Origin: Fragilariopsis cylindrus CCMP1102
Lineage: Eukaryota > Bacillariophyta > Bacillariophyceae > Bacillariales > Bacillariaceae
NCBI GenBank assembly: GCA_900095095.1
Contig: FMBT01000345.1
Location: forward strand, 1-64,000
Direction: 5' to 3'
Length of the DNA stretch: 64,000 nucleotides
Below, piece after piece: positions 19,541-32,560 of this stretch (positions are counted from its first letter, which is position 1; each line of letters opens with the position of its first letter). The translations under genes were made by a program, and so were the position numbers. The notes under the pieces were generated by a model. It worked only from the letters and a program-made list of their open reading frames with translations, was not told where the DNA came from and made no database searches.

Positions 19541-22500
19541 ATGAAATTCACTTCATTAACAGTTCTTGTAGCTGTTACCGTCCTCGGTGCTGCATCAGCA
19601 CTCGTTCCTGCTCATTTGGATTATTTAACTAATGAAGAATTAGAAGCTGCTTCTGTGTCTGTTTCCAATCGTTTACTAGCTAATCCTAAATTAGGAAAAG
19701 GTATTGGTGATGATGGCGATGATGACGATGACGATGATGACGATACTGACGATGATATGGTAGCACTTCTTGATATTCCTAGTACTGCCATTGCAGCTGG
19801 TGTTTTCAATACATTAGTTGCTGCATTAGGTGCTGCTGATTTAGTTGATGCATTATCAGGTGAAGGACCATTTACTGTATTTGCACCAACTGATGATGCA
19901 TTTGCTGCTCTTCCTCAAGAACTTGTTTCTTGTTTATTAGAACCAGATAACAAAGGAGCATTACAATCCATTTTGACGTATCATGTTGTTAGTGGACAAG
20001 TATTATCTACTGATTTAGAGGATGGTATGACAGCTGCTACTCTTCAAGGTGAAGACATCACAGTTGATTTAACGGATGGTGTTAAAATTAATGACTCTGA
20101 AGTTGTTATGGCTGATATCCTTACTACCAATGGTGTCATTCATGTTATTGACGCTGTTTTAGTACCACCATCAATTGATGTTGCTGCATTCCTTGAAACT
20201 TGCAGTGGTTCTGATGACGGCGATGATGATGACGATGATGACGATGACGATGATGACGATACTGACATTGGTATGGTATCACCTCTTGATATTCCTAGTA
20301 CTGCCACTGCAGCTGGTGTTTTCAATACATTAGTTGCTGCATTAGGTGCTGCTGATTTAGTTGATGCATTATCAGGTGAAGGACCATTTACTGTATTTGC
20401 ACCAACTGATGATGCATTTGCTGCTCTTCCTCAAGAACTTGTTTCTTGTTTATTAGAACCAGATAACAAAGGAGCATTACAATCCATTTTGACGTATCAT
20501 GTTGTTAGTGGACAAGTATTATCTACTGATTTAGAGGATGGTATGACAGCTACAACTCTTCAAGGTGAAGATGTTACAGTTGATTTAACAGATGGTGTTA
20601 TGATCAATGACTCTGAAGTTGTTATGGCTGATGTCATGACAAGCAATGGTGTCATTCATGTTATTGATGCTGTTTTAGTACCACCATCAATTGATGTTGC
20701 TGCATTCCTTGAAACATGCAGTGGATCTGATGATGGTGATGATGATGACGATGATGATGATGATGATGATGACGATACTGAAGCTGCTGAAGGTACAGAA
20801 ACTGGACTTGATATTCCTAGTACTGCCATTGCAGCTGGTGTTTTCAATACATTAGTTGCAGCATTAAGTGCTGCCGACCTCGTTGGTGCATTATCTGCAC
20901 CGAATGGTCCATTTACTGTATTTGCACCAACTGATAAAGCATTTGAAGCATTACCTGAAGAATTAGTTACTTGTTTCTTACGACCAGAAAATAAAGATGC
21001 GTTATCAGCTGTATTGACGTATCACGTCGTTGAAGGAGAAGTACTATCCACTGATTTAGAAGATGGTATGACAGCTACTACTCTTCAAGGTGAAGACGTT
21101 ACAGTTGATTTATCGGATGGTGATGTTAAGATTAATGACTCTGAAGTTGTTTACGCTGACATCCTTACAACAAATGGTGTTATTCATGTTATTAATCAAG
21201 TATTAGTACCACCATCAATTGATGTTGCTGCATTCCTTGAAACATGCAAGGATTGGGTTGGCGATGACGATGACGATGATGATGATGATGAAGAAATTTC
21301 ATCTGAAACAAAGGTTGGCGATGACGATGATGATGATGACGATGATGATGATGATGATGAAACTGACGATGGCGCAGAAGATGATGATATTGAAAAAGAA
21401 GAAGCAGAAGATGATGATGATGAAGCTGTTGGCGATGACGATGATGACGATGATGACGACGATGATGACGATGATGATGAAGAAGTTTCATCTGAAACAC
21501 AAGACATTTTTGATGCAGCATCTGGTGGTGCATCATCATCCGACGAAAAAGCAACATTTTTAGATTTTGATTCAACAGACGATGGACCAATTAAATTTAG
21601 TCAATTTTCATCTGATACATGCGATCCATCAACAGAATTATATTCGGGTGAAATTAATTCTATTAAATTATTAAATTATGGTGAATTCTGTATCACAGAT
21701 ACTATTGATTTAGGTGGTGGTGAAACAACAACCAGTTATACTAAATTAATTAATGAAGATTGTTCAATTTTGGGTGTTGTTGATACGTTTCAGGATTGTT
21801 CGGATGAAGATTGTTCAGATTGTAATGATGATGAGAATTATAAATCAATTACAACATGGGATCAAATTTTTCCTGATCCATTTGAAGAACATTGTTTTCA
21901 AACAATCTATGCAAGAGATGGCGAATCATTTGATAATGGTACAGTAGATGTTGATTCTAAATTTGCTGCGGACTCAACAGAAAATGGTTTGGAATATAAA
22001 AAATTTATTGTTATTAATTCATGTATACAAGAATTTGTATCTAGTGAGGATGTTAGTTTTACTACAGATTCTATTACTGTTACAAATGATGAAGATGGTA
22101 CATCAGCAACATTATCTGAAGATGGTTTAGTATTAGAAGGTCCAGATGGTAGTGTTACATTATCTGATGATGGTTTAGTATTAGAAGGTCCAGACGGTAG
22201 TATTACTGTGACAGAAGGAACTGATCCTAGTTCCGATGATGATTATGTTGTTAATTTTATCTCATCACTTGGTGGTGACGATGATGGTGCATGTTTATCT
22301 ATTCGTAAGTAACAACAAAGTACAAAAGCTTGTTTTCAAAAACCTTGATAACTCTATCAAAAACTCACACAACTCAACTCAACACACACACACACATTCC
22401 TCCATTACTTCCTATATTTCTTTCCTTTCTATCCTACCGTACCTGCTTCTACAATACTAAATACAATCAATCCATCCATCCGTATCTGTCCCACGATACA

Positions 22501-23150
22501 ATGCGATACGACGACTAATTAACTGATGCACAATACAATTCGTATCGTCAATTTGATGATCTACTACGGTATGCATCACGCACACGTCATAACTGTCTTG
22601 CTAAATACGCGCGCATTTCGTCCACGCACGTCACGCTTTCGTTCCTCCGCCCCATGACACCAACACACGATATACAAAAACAGCTGAATTATTATGTAGT
22701 AGTGAAGCTGCTGGTAGTTTTACTGTCTTATGTGATTTTTTTTCGGATGCGAATATTGAAGAATTATTTGAAGGTCAATCATTAACAGTTTTTGCACCAA
22801 CTGATACGGCATTTGCCAGTTTATTTGCTTTGTTGGAAGAAACTGATACGGAAGTTGATGATGAAACACTCAGTGAAATCTTTTTCTTTCATGCAACAAT
22901 GGGTATGGTCACATCGTCTGATTTAGAATGTGGTGGATTAATTGAAATGGCTGCGGGTGGTTCATCACGTACTAAATGTGCCACAAAGGAGTGGAGTGGT
23001 GAAGAATATTTAATTCAAAAGGGTGGTGGGAATCGTAAAAATAATATTGAACCTGTTATTATTGCTGCAGATATTATGGCCTGTGATGATTCTGTGGTAC
23101 ATGTTATTACCGAAGTTATGTTACCAAATTACATTGGTGAATTAATGTAA
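19541..23150 (+). CDS. Secreted fasciclin (FAS1) protein with polyAsp linkers, two exons
   Basis: Signal peptide 1-20 (MKFTSLTVLVAVTVLGAASA). Three FAS1 adhesion domains lie at about 78-220, 249-392 and 423-570, each with GPFTVFAPTD.AF and ending near TNGVIHVI..VLVPP. Linkers are runs of 6-13 Asp. Then come a very acidic stretch (about 575-680), a Cys-containing region without a clear family, and a repeat of DGLVLEGPDGS. The frame would stop at 22312, but a perfect donor (ATTC|GTAAGT, intron 22305-22683, acceptor CAG) joins in frame to exon 2 (22684-23150). Exon 2 encodes a fourth, more divergent FAS1 domain (SLTVFAPTDTAF ... VVHVITEV). Spliced length is 1076 residues. FAS1 proteins mediate cell adhesion; polyAsp suggests Ca2+ or silica/matrix interaction. 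Domains 1 and 2 are almost identical at DNA level. Confidence 0.85.
22305..22683 (+). other. Intron of the FAS1 gene
   Basis: 379 bp, GTAAGT donor and AAAAACAG acceptor, phase 1. The exon join gives a Pro codon (C|CT) and keeps the frame. It contains a CA-rich stretch. Supported by an intact FAS1 domain directly downstream that lacks its own start and signal peptide. Confidence 0.75.
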
Positions 23151-26096
23151 AACAAAACTACGCACAAAACGAGAACAAACGCAAGAACTGAATGCACTTT
23201 TTAACAATACAAGAAGAAAAACAAAATAGTAAACGATTAACGATTAACGTTCTATTATTATACAGTGTACCACTAGTAGAATTATATATGTAGTTTTGTT
23301 GTTCTTTTCCAGTAATAGGTAGTGTAGATACTATCGCCTGTTAAAGGGGGAGGGTGGGAAGATCACCATCGAAATGAGATAATGAATTTCATTTTGAATG
23401 AATCGATTTAGCGTAGTTTGTGAGATATTTTGATGAAAAAGAAGAGGCCGACAGCCGTAGCTAAGAGAGCTACTCGTTTTCAACTCGTTCTTTTCCTCGC
23501 CGTCTGCTGTCACACTACTGTAGTGTAACTACGAAAGCGAATTCCCTTCCTGTTGAAGTACAAGTAGATTCGATTCTGTTGTAGTTGTTGTTGTTGTTGT
23601 TTTACGTAATACCTTCAATGTTAGTTAATGTAGTTGCCGTCGACGGCGTCTCCATCCCTCTTCTCCGTGATCAGGCAATTATAGTAGTCCTTGTGAGTAG
23701 TGTCAACAGACACGATTGATTCGTTGAGTTCCAAGCAATAAAGCAGGTACCGCACCTCCATAACATGCCGCTGGATGGACCACCATTTCCATCATCATCA
23801 TTATACCCCCCCCCCCCCTTACATTTATTGTTTTCATACCATTGATTGATTTATTCATTTTAGATTCATTGTTTATCGATTGATGGAATGGTTGGCTGAT
23901 ATATCGATTGGTTGCTGTAATACCGTATAATGGTATCATCGCAAAACAGAAAATCAAATCAACGCCGTCGTCTACTTTACTTACTGTAATTGCATTTCAT
24001 TAATAATAAAGATTCATTCATTTCACTTGGGGGATATCATCTAATATTCGTTCCTTTAACTATAATATATCCAACCATACCAAAAGAAAGTAAGTAAGAA
24101 ATTTCTTAAGATAGACCAAGAACCACCACCATTGTCAAGCAATGTTGATGTGCAAGTTATGTGTTGTTCTTGTAATTTGTTATTTCACGCGACAAAGCAA
24201 TCACGAGAGGATAGATCTTTGGAAAAGCTCTCGCGTTGAAATCGTCTCGAACTTTATTGTGGAGCGGATGGAAGTACGCACACTAAGGACTCGACTCGAC
24301 TCAATCGACTTACTCACGCGACTTGATCAAGGATGAAGCGAGACACAATAGTAAAAAAGTATGGTAAGTGCACGACTGCGACTTCGACGTGTTGCGGTCA
24401 CTATGTATGGGCCTTCTTACAATCCATATATGTTGTAAAACAATTAAGCTTCGTTCAATTGATAAAATCGTTTACAGTTCGCACATTATGTTGGCGGTTA
24501 CAATTACAGTAGCAAATATGCGAACAGCATTCTTCTGTGAACAATTCTCTCTTACTGGAAAAGAAAATGGGGTTCGCAAACGTTACTTGGGATGTGCGAA
24601 TCATATCATAATAGAGAAAGAGGCATTCTTATGGAGAAGGAGAGTGCCCTTCCCCCCAAAAATGTTACTTCTATTTAGGATAGAATTCTTTCCTTCAGAA
24701 GTCAAACGAACAAAACACATTATTATTTAGATCATGCCGAAGCGCTATTTTGAATTATTGATTTTTTGAATACTACATTCTCCCAAATAAAGTACGACCT
24801 ACGGAATACTAATCAGGTCCTGATTAAATGGCTTTCGACTTCATTCGCCTCGTTCGCCTAATCTATTATGAGACTCTCGACAGTCATTACTGTACATATA
24901 CGATCAGGTTTTAATATATATATATACAACATTCGCCCGAGCTATCTTGAGACTTTACTGCAGTCATTACTGCCTTCTTTACTGCCTTCTTTATTGTCAA
25001 TTTTTATTATATCTGTGTAAGCACACAACATTCTGTCACTTCGCCCAGTATTAATGCAAATTAATAAAAAACAAATTAATGGAAATGTACTGTTCATGTG
25101 AATAAATTCGATTGCTACATCAATCTTATAATTTGCAATTTTTGTTCAACAGCGATAGCGGTAGCGGTAGCGATAGCGATAGCATCAAGATCAAGATCAA
25201 GATCAAGATCAACAAAAAGCTATAAACTCAACTTCAAACTGCACTACTAGCCTAGCCTTAACCACTACTGCATGAGTATAACCCTCACATTTATATCCTG
25301 AAAAACGTAAGTATCATCATAAATTTTATCGAATACATTGTCATTGTAATTAGATTATTATTGTTTGCATATACGTCGACATTACATAAAACTATAAAAG
25401 CAGTAATACATTAATAATAATGATAATGATAATGGTAATGATAATGAATAACAACAGTGCAACCAGGATGGTCGCAATGACAACTCAACAATAAACCAAA
25501 TAATGTATAACCGTAATGGTACCAATTTCGACGTCTTCTCCCATCAAGACTAAATATATAATCATCAACATTATGGCATGGGTTGGCGATGCTGATGATT
25601 GGTACAAACGATATTGACGACTGTACAACTACCACAACGATACCAAAAACAATACAAATGAGGTACATAAAATAGTAAAAATACGACTTCAACAGAACAT
25701 ATACTAGTACAGCAATAATATCAAACATACGAACAAATAACAAACCAACAATCCAGTTATTTTCATTGAACTGCACAACATTATGTTACTATACATTAAC
25801 ATTACATTATATTACAGTACAATACATTGTATCTATCATTTTGTTATGGGACACTTTATTACAACACATACACAACAACTACAGTACATACTGGATCTTA
25901 TGACGTGTTTTTCTTGAATCATCACGCACATCATTACGTCTTCAAGTTCTTTCCTTTTATTTCATCCGTCATACTTGATGATGTGATTTGCTCACATCCC
26001 TCCTCCTTCTGATTTTTCACTACCACTTTTTGGATAAACAACAGAACCACCAACCACCGACCTATTATAGTATCTTGGACATCACTATCAGTCATC
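23151..26096. other. Intergenic, about 2.9 kb without an accepted gene
   Basis: AT-rich. Simple repeats are seen at 23589-23605 (GTT), 23808-23819 (C-run) and 25150-25215 (GCGATA/GCGGTA then ATCAAG units). Hydrophobic or short ORFs at 24142-24730 and 25411-25776 (minus; the latter ends in a HYHYHY microsatellite tail) show no domain or start context I trust. The right end probably contains the promoter of the gene at 26097. Confidence 0.4.
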
Positions 26097-29000
26097 ATGC
26101 GGTTATCTTTTGCTTGCATCACTTCTTTGTTTGCTCCCATCATCATTACCGCCCAAGTTCCAAGTTCTTATCCAAGTCTTAGCTCAGCTCCTAGTTTTGA
26201 CCCAAGTAGCAAACCCAGCACTGTACCCAGTGCGGGTCCAAGTTTCCGTCCAAGCCTTAAGCCTAGTCTTCAGCCGAGTGATATACCTAGCTCTACTCCT
26301 AGTCTAAATCCGAGTAGCAAACCGAGTACTGTTTCAAGTTCTACACCAAGTGCATTACCTAGTGCAGTACCGAGTGAATTCCCTAGTACTAGTCCAAGTT
26401 CAATTCCAAGTCTTTCGCCAAGTGATATACCCAGCTCTGCTCCTAGCGTTGATCCAAGTAGTATACCAAGCACTCTCCCAAGTTTAGTACCAAGTGTAAC
26501 ACCAAGTTCATTTCCTAGTGCAGTACCAAGTACTGGTCCAAGTTCAATTCCAAGTCTTTCGCCAAGTGATACACCGAGCTCTGCGCCTAGTCTTGACCCA
26601 AGCACTCTCCCAAGTACATTCCCAAGTTTCGAACCAAGTTCATTACCTAGTACCATACCAAGTGCTGTACCAAGTTCTCATCCAAGCCTTGAACCAAGTC
26701 TTTCCCCAAGTGATATACCTAGCTCTGCTCCTAGTCTGGATCCAAGTAGTAAACCAAGTAATGTCCCAAGTCTTGAACCAAGTTCATTACCCAGTACCAT
26801 ACCAAGTGCTGTACCAAGTTCTCATCCAAGCCTTGAACCAAGTCATTTGCCAAGTGATATACCTAGCTCTATTCCTAGTGTTGATCCAAGCAGCCTTCCA
26901 AGCACTCTCCCAAGTTTGTTACCAAGTTTTACACCGAGTTCATTACCTAGTGCTGTACCAAGTAGTGGTCCAAGTTTAATTCCAAGTCTTTCGCCAAGTG
27001 ACATACCTAGCTCTACTCCTAGTGTTGATCCAAGTAGCAAACCAAGCACTCTCCCAAGTCTAGTACCTAGCGCTAGTCCAAGTTCTGTTCCGAGCCTTAA
27101 GCCTAGTCAATCACCAAGTGCTATACCTAGCTCTGCTCCTAGTGTTGATCCGAGTGGCTTACCAAGTGCTGTTCCAAGTTTGGAACCAAGTTCATTACCT
27201 AGTACTTTGCCAAGTGCTGTACCAAGTAGTGGTCCGAGCCTTAGGCCTAGTCTTTCACCGAGTGATTTACCTAGCTCTGGTCCTAGTTTAGATCCGAGTA
27301 GTAAACCGAGTGCTGTTCCAAGTTTGAAACCAAGTTCTTTGCCCAGTAGCGCTCCTAGTGCTGATCCAAGTAGTAGTCCAAGCCTTAAGCCTAGTCAATC
27401 ACCAAGTGATATACCTAGCTCTGCTCCTAGTCTGAGTCCGAGTAGCAAGCCGAGTGCTGTTCCAAGTTTGAAACCAAGTTCTTTGCCCAGTGGTGTACCT
27501 AGTGCTGGTCCAAGTTCTGTTCCGAGCCTTAAGCCTAGTCAATCACCAAGTGATTTACCTAGCTCTACTCCTAGTGTTGATCCAAGCAGTAAACCAAGTA
27601 TCATCCCAAGTTTGGAACCAAGTTCATCACCTAGTACTTTGCCAAGTGCTGTACCAAGTAGTGGTCCGAGCCTTAGGCCTAGTCTTTCACCGAGTGATTT
27701 ACCTAGCTCTGGTCCTAGTTTAGATCCGAGTAGTAAACCGAGTTCTGTTCCAAGTTTGAAACCAAGTTCTTTGCCCAGTAGCGCTCCTAGTGCTGATCCA
27801 AGTAGTAGACCAAGCCTTAAGCCTAGTCAATCACCAAGTGCTATACCTAGCTCTGCTCCTAGTGTTGATCCGAGTGGCTTACCAAGTGCTGTTCCAAGTT
27901 TGGAACCAAGTTCATTACCTAGTACTTTGCCAAGTGCTGTACCAAGTAGTGGTCCGAGCCTTAGGCCTAGTCTTTCACCGAGTGATTTACCTAGCTCTGG
28001 TCCTAGTTTAGATCCGAGTAGTAAACCAAGTTCTGTTCCAAGTTTGAAACCAAGTTCTTTGCCCAGTAGCGCTCCTAGTGCTGATCCAAGTAGTAGACCA
28101 AGCCTTAAGCCTAGTCAATCACCAAGTGATATACCTAGCTCTGCTCCTAGTGTTGATCCGAGTGGCTTACCAAGTGCTGTTCCAAGTTTGGAACCAAGTT
28201 CTTTGCCTAGTAGTGTTCCTAGTGCTGATCCAAGTAGCAGTCCGAGCCTTAAGCCTAGTCAATCATCAAGTGATGTACCTAGCTCTGCTTCTAGTGTAGA
28301 TCCGAGTGGCTTACCAAGTGCTGTCCCAAGTTTGAAACCAAGTTCTTTGCCCAGTAGTGTTCCTAGTACTGATCCAAGTTCCCTTCCAAGTCAAAAGCCT
28401 AGTCAATCACCAGGTGATATACCTAGCTCTACTCCTAGTGTTGATCCAAGCAGTAAACCAAGCACTCTTCCAAGTTTAATACCTAACGCTGTACCAAGTA
28501 GTGGTCAAAGCCTTAAGCCTAGTCTTTCACCGAGTGATATGCCTAGCTCTGCTCCTAGTCTGGATCCAAGCAACCTTCCAAGTACTCTCCCAAGTTTTGA
28601 ACTTAGTTCTTTACCTAGTACCTTACCAAGTGCTGGTCCAAGTTCTCATCCAAGCCTTGAGCCAAGTCTTTTGCCAAGTGATATACCTAGCTCTGCGTCT
28701 AGTCTTGATCCAGACGGCCTACCAAGTATTGTTCTAAGCGTGGAACCGAGTCTATTGCCTAGTGCTGTACCCAGCTTTGTATCAAGTTCCGTTCCAAGTC
28801 AAAAGCCTAGTCTTTTGCCAAGTGATATACCTAGCTCTGCACCTATTATCGATTCCAGCGGCCTACCAAGTATCGTTCCAAGCTCGGATCCGAGTTTACT
28901 GCCTAGTGCTATATCCAGTTTTGTACCAAGCTCCATTCCAAGTCAAAAGTCTAGTCTTTTGCCAAGTTTTGTAGCAAGCTCTACTCCAAGTATCGATCCA

Positions 29001-30194
29001 AGCGGCCTATCAAGTACCGTTCCAAGCTCGGAACCGAGTTTATCTCCTAGTGCTGTACTCAATTTTATATCTGTAAGTCTATCGGGAATGCCATTATTTG
29101 ATCTGAGTATTGCACCGTCCACTAGGTCATCTGTGAGTCCATCAGCAAGTCCATTTGAGCAACCTTCATTTGGTCCCACCATTGACTGTTCAAATGATCT
29201 TGACTTTAGGTTTGAAGGTGATTCATTAAGAACATGTGATTCATACGTTGCATTCAAACCTGTCAAGAGATGTGAAAAGATACAACCTGAATCTGGTGGA
29301 AAGAAAGTTAAGAAATTTTGTCCTGGTGCATGTAAGAAAAAATGCAAGAAGCCACGCGACGAGGTTACTTCTGCTCCTAGTGCTGTACCTAACTTCGATT
29401 GTTCAGACGATATTTCCTTTCGGTTTGAAGGAAACCCTTCGAGGACATGTGGATCATACGTTGCAATAAAACCCATCAAGAGATGTCAAAAAATACAACC
29501 TGAATCTGGTGGAAAGAAGGTCAGAAATTTTTGTCCATCAGTGTGCAAGAGTAATTGCAAGAGAAGACGTGGTCCATGTGAAAATCTTGGTTCGTTTCGA
29601 TTTGAAGGCAACTCCTCGAGGACATGTGATTCATACGTTGCAATGAAACCCATCAAGAGATGTGCAAAGATACAACCTAAATCTGGTGGAAAGAAGGTCA
29701 GCGAATTTTGTCCATCAACTTGCGAGAAGAAATGCAAGAAACCTCGCGGCAAATGTGAAGACTTAATTACATTCAAATTTCAAGGCAATCCTGAATTTAC
29801 ATGTGATTTATACGTTGCTGAAAAACCCTTCAAGAGATGTAAAAAGGAAGTTGAAGGTACAGAGGATGAAAACGGTAAGTTAAAGAAAATAAGATTCTTT
29901 TGTCCTGCTACATGCAAGAGGAAATGCAAGACTCCTAGCTTTGATCAGATTGGAGGACCAAGTTTTGTCCCGATCTCGAAACCAAATCCATTGCCTAGTG
30001 CTGTACCAAGTTCATTGCCAACTTCTATTCCAAGTCAAAAGATAAGTCAGAAGCCAAGTATGGTACCTAGCTCTGTTAGTCTTCATCCGAGTGGCGCACC
30101 AAGTTTCGCCCCTAGTGCGGAACCGAGACCTGCTCCAACTGCAAAAAGTCAAAAGAGTCTAAAAAGTCAAAAGAAAGAAAAAAGGAAGATTTGA
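26097..30194 (+). CDS. Secreted Pro-Ser repeat protein with four Cys-rich modules
   Basis: 1365 residues. Signal peptide about 1-19 ([19 protein letters not shown]). From residue 20 to about 1010 it is an almost unbroken PSxxPSxxPS repeat of four-residue period, built from larger near-identical blocks (for example 27121-27360 and 27841-28080, 720 bp apart). Then four Cys-rich modules of about 50 residues follow (starting near 1030, 1100, 1160 and 1220). Their consensus is FRFEG...[14 protein letters not shown], then GGKKV--FCP--C---C. A second short PS tract and a Lys-rich tail ([16 protein letters not shown]) end the protein. PS-repeat proteins with C-terminal Cys modules are typical of diatom secreted or cell-wall proteins. 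Expected to be hydroxylated or glycosylated in the wall; function unknown. Confidence 0.85.
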   Translation: MRLSFACITSLFAPIIITAQVPSSYPSLSSAPSFDPSSKPSTVPSAGPSFRPSLKPSLQPSDIPSSTPSLNPSSKPSTVSSSTPSALPSAVPSEFPSTSPSSIPSLSPSDIPSSAPSVDPSSIPSTLPSLVPSVTPSSFPSAVPSTGPSSIPSLSPSDTPSSAPSLDPSTLPSTFPSFEPSSLPSTIPSAVPSSHPSLEPSLSPSDIPSSAPSLDPSSKPSNVPSLEPSSLPSTIPSAVPSSHPSLEPSHLPSDIPSSIPSVDPSSLPSTLPSLLPSFTPSSLPSAVPSSGPSLIPSLSPSDIPSSTPSVDPSSKPSTLPSLVPSASPSSVPSLKPSQSPSAIPSSAPSVDPSGLPSAVPSLEPSSLPSTLPSAVPSSGPSLRPSLSPSDLPSSGPSLDPSSKPSAVPSLKPSSLPSSAPSADPSSSPSLKPSQSPSDIPSSAPSLSPSSKPSAVPSLKPSSLPSGVPSAGPSSVPSLKPSQSPSDLPSSTPSVDPSSKPSIIPSLEPSSSPSTLPSAVPSSGPSLRPSLSPSDLPSSGPSLDPSSKPSSVPSLKPSSLPSSAPSADPSSRPSLKPSQSPSAIPSSAPSVDPSGLPSAVPSLEPSSLPSTLPSAVPSSGPSLRPSLSPSDLPSSGPSLDPSSKPSSVPSLKPSSLPSSAPSADPSSRPSLKPSQSPSDIPSSAPSVDPSGLPSAVPSLEPSSLPSSVPSADPSSSPSLKPSQSSSDVPSSASSVDPSGLPSAVPSLKPSSLPSSVPSTDPSSLPSQKPSQSPGDIPSSTPSVDPSSKPSTLPSLIPNAVPSSGQSLKPSLSPSDMPSSAPSLDPSNLPSTLPSFELSSLPSTLPSAGPSSHPSLEPSLLPSDIPSSASSLDPDGLPSIVLSVEPSLLPSAVPSFVSSSVPSQKPSLLPSDIPSSAPIIDSSGLPSIVPSSDPSLLPSAISSFVPSSIPSQKSSLLPSFVASSTPSIDPSGLSSTVPSSEPSLSPSAVLNFISVSLSGMPLFDLSIAPSTRSSVSPSASPFEQPSFGPTIDCSNDLDFRFEGDSLRTCDSYVAFKPVKRCEKIQPESGGKKVKKFCPGACKKKCKKPRDEVTSAPSAVPNFDCSDDISFRFEGNPSRTCGSYVAIKPIKRCQKIQPESGGKKVRNFCPSVCKSNCKRRRGPCENLGSFRFEGNSSRTCDSYVAMKPIKRCAKIQPKSGGKKVSEFCPSTCEKKCKKPRGKCEDLITFKFQGNPEFTCDLYVAEKPFKRCKKEVEGTEDENGKLKKIRFFCPATCKRKCKTPSFDQIGGPSFVPISKPNPLPSAVPSSLPTSIPSQKISQKPSMVPSSVSLHPSGAPSFAPSAEPRPAPTAKSQKSLKSQKKEKRKI

Positions 30195-30300
30195 AGGTAA
30201 CTCCTTGAGGAAATGTGATTCATGCGTTGCAAAATCTGGTGGAAAGAAGGTCAGAAAATCTTGTCCATCAACGTGCAGGAGAAAATGTCAAGACTTTTTA
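30195..30300 (+). pseudogene. Decayed fifth Cys-rich module just past the stop codon
   Basis: Immediately after the stop of the PS/Cys gene, in a shifted frame, the DNA still reads [15 protein letters not shown] followed by KSGGKKVRKSCPSTCRRKC. This matches the module consensus but lacks the KP-KRC-KIQPE middle. Either a lost C-terminal repeat or part of an unspliced alternative 3' exon. Confidence 0.7.
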
Positions 30301-31834
30301 TGGTGTATAGCATCAACATTAGCACACACCACCACACAGAAGAAGAACATACACACTACAATTTTAATACATTTTAATTAAATGTTACATCAAATCGAAT
30401 CTTGTTAAATAACACTATAATATATTGTATTTCCACAGTTTTATGGCATTTAGGACGATTTTTTTACTTTTCTATAAAAGATACAGAAACTTCAGACGTT
30501 ATATTTTCTTGTATAGAATCAAAAATGGATGATACATGCACTTGAATCTTATCTTAAGAAATAATGTTTTGATGTAGATTTAGATCTTACTATGAGCAAA
30601 AGTATGGACCTACCTCGTGACTCAATCCATGACTCAAGATTAACGCGTAGTTAACAGTTGCCGTGGTCAACATACATCGTCTGTTGTAGAGGTGCTTACC
30701 TCCGTTGCCACAGTCAAAGTGGAAGATCCAGTCAGTGATCATAGTATAGTAGTAATGGTAAGACATTCTTATCCAGTAGTAGTACTACCAGTGTAGTAAG
30801 AGAACAAAGAAGGAGAGAGAGAGAGAGAGAGAGAGACAGAGATATTATATGTAGAGATATATTTACTTCTACTCAAAATGGCCGAAAAGTAAAAGAGGAA
30901 GGCGACGATGGCGACGAAAAATATTTGTACTAATGGAATATTGATTCAATTAAATATGACACGAATTAATGTTTCTACTAGCTTATTTTCTAGAATAGCC
31001 CTTGCAATAATATAAATTTCAGGGTTATTGGCCGTTTGCTCTACTTCATGATTGTGTCTCATCCTGCAGCTGTTACTCATTATTCCTAGATACCATCTTG
31101 TGATTAATAGTTTCACTCATTTAGCGCTAAACCTAATAACAAAGTACATTATTTAAAGACTATTGAAGTTGTTGAATAGGAACTACAGTAGTTCTAATTA
31201 ACGCACTGTTCGCGCATAAATATGATATTAATTATCTCCGATTTAGGACTACTTATTGAAGTTATTGAATGGACAAAAGTTCTAATTAACTGACTTCATA
31301 ATTGCTACATTTTTGCGAATTTCACCTGATAGTTATTGTCCATGCATTTTTGGAATTTAACGCACAATTGGGCATTATAGTTCTAATTAACTCACAACCG
31401 TACGACCACTCTGCATGTTTCCTATGTGAATGAACGAATCGAATCGAATGAATAAATATGAATGAATCCATCGGATCAAACGAACTTAATCGAATTGAAT
31501 TGAATCAATCAACTTTCCACTTTTGCTGCATGCCGGGGGAGAGGCGGTTTAACTGACACGCGAATAATATAACACGATCATTAAATAATATATCGTAGAG
31601 ACAGAGGGACATATAGCAATACAGTACCCATCCACTCTGCCTCTCACGCAACTTTAGCAGGTCTTTAAAAACTTGTATAGATTTGGTTTGTATATAGATT
31701 GCATGTAAGATTAATTCTTAAAATTATATCAGTTGTATTATATATATGTATATATATTTGTATATGTAACATAACATAAAATAAGTACTGTATATTAATA
31801 ATATGCGTGTTTTACGTTCTACTTTTTTGTTACG
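30301..31834. other. Intergenic, no gene seen
   Basis: AT-rich. A GA microsatellite lies at 30812-30836. AGTTCTAATTAAC occurs three times (about 31191, 31267, 31379) in loosely similar surroundings. GAATGAAT/GAATCGAAT microsatellite-like text lies near 31430-31510. Confidence 0.45.
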
Positions 31835-32560
31835 TTACGCAACGGGAGCTACAATAATTCGATGTTGTTTTCTAGTTGTTCTTCTTCGAACCGGACTTAT
31901 TGGTGGACGATCATCAACGTAGATATTATCACTATTATTATTATTATTATTATTATTGCAGTAATCTAGTATGCTGCTGCTGCTTCTCTTATTACGCGAA
32001 TAATGCGGCCAATGGGAATGATGATTTTCCGGGTCGAATAATAAACTTTGATATTGACATTGATGATCATTATCATCATTAGTATTACTATATCTCTTAC
32101 TTGTATAATTAGCATCCCATCGTGAAACGATATGTAATAAACGAAGATGATCTTGTTGTCTTACTGTTGTTGTTGTTGTTGTTGTTGTTGTATTGGCGGG
32201 TGTTACAATTGATGTTACTACTACTACAACGTCTTCGTCTTTCTCTTCAACATCAACTTTAGAATTATTGTTGTTATCATCAGCAGCAGTAATAGTAATG
32301 ACATCAAATGATGCCTTCGTTAATAAGCTATCACGGTATAATAATGATTCGGTAATTGTGAATAAAGGTAAGTCTTTTGACAATGAATAAGATGGGTATA
32401 GTAATTGTTGTCCTCGTTCTCGTTCTCGTAGTGGTCGTCTACTTATGCTGATCGTCTTATTCATCTTCAGCATCTTCTTCATCTGCATCTTCTTCTTTTC
32501 GACGCTATTATTATGATTACAATTATGATTATTGTTATCATCTGTCATCATCATCATCAT
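31835..32560 (-). CDS. Low-complexity hypothetical protein
   Basis: 241 residues, not recognised. The N-terminus is Met- and Asn-rich with a basic stretch. The middle has SRRPLRERERGQQLLYPSYS and then an acidic Asp/Asn region. Thr, Asn and Ser homopolymers follow, and a basic C-terminus (PVRRRTTRKQHRI). No signal peptide, membrane segment or known domain. A complex, non-repetitive middle (HLRLLHIVSRWDANYTSK) argues that it is a real gene, as the frame stays open over sequence that is not simple repeat. Start uncertain: five ATG codons in a row at 32546-32560. Confidence 0.5.
   Translation of the reverse strand: MMMMMTDDNNNHNCNHNNSVEKKKMQMKKMLKMNKTISISRRPLRERERGQQLLYPSYSLSKDLPLFTITESLLYRDSLLTKASFDVITITAADDNNNNSKVDVEEKDEDVVVVVTSIVTPANTTTTTTTTTVRQQDHLRLLHIVSRWDANYTSKRYSNTNDDNDHQCQYQSLLFDPENHHSHWPHYSRNKRSSSSILDYCNNNNNNNNSDNIYVDDRPPISPVRRRTTRKQHRIIVAPVA

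Noticed and set aside
19621-21590. Antisense poly-Ser, poly-His and Met-rich ORFs over the FAS1 gene
   Set aside because: Shadows of the Asp-codon (GAT/GAC) repeats.
24368-24730. 120-codon + strand ORF
   Set aside because: No domain, no targeting signal, and surrounding codon use is not distinctive.
25411-25776. Hydrophobic 121-codon minus-strand ORF
   Set aside because: It ends in a HYHYHY tail made by an ATAATG microsatellite; no conserved feature.
26110-28974. Many Leu/Val/Gln-rich + strand and Leu/Gly-rich minus-strand ORFs
   Set aside because: Alternate frames of the PS repeat gene.
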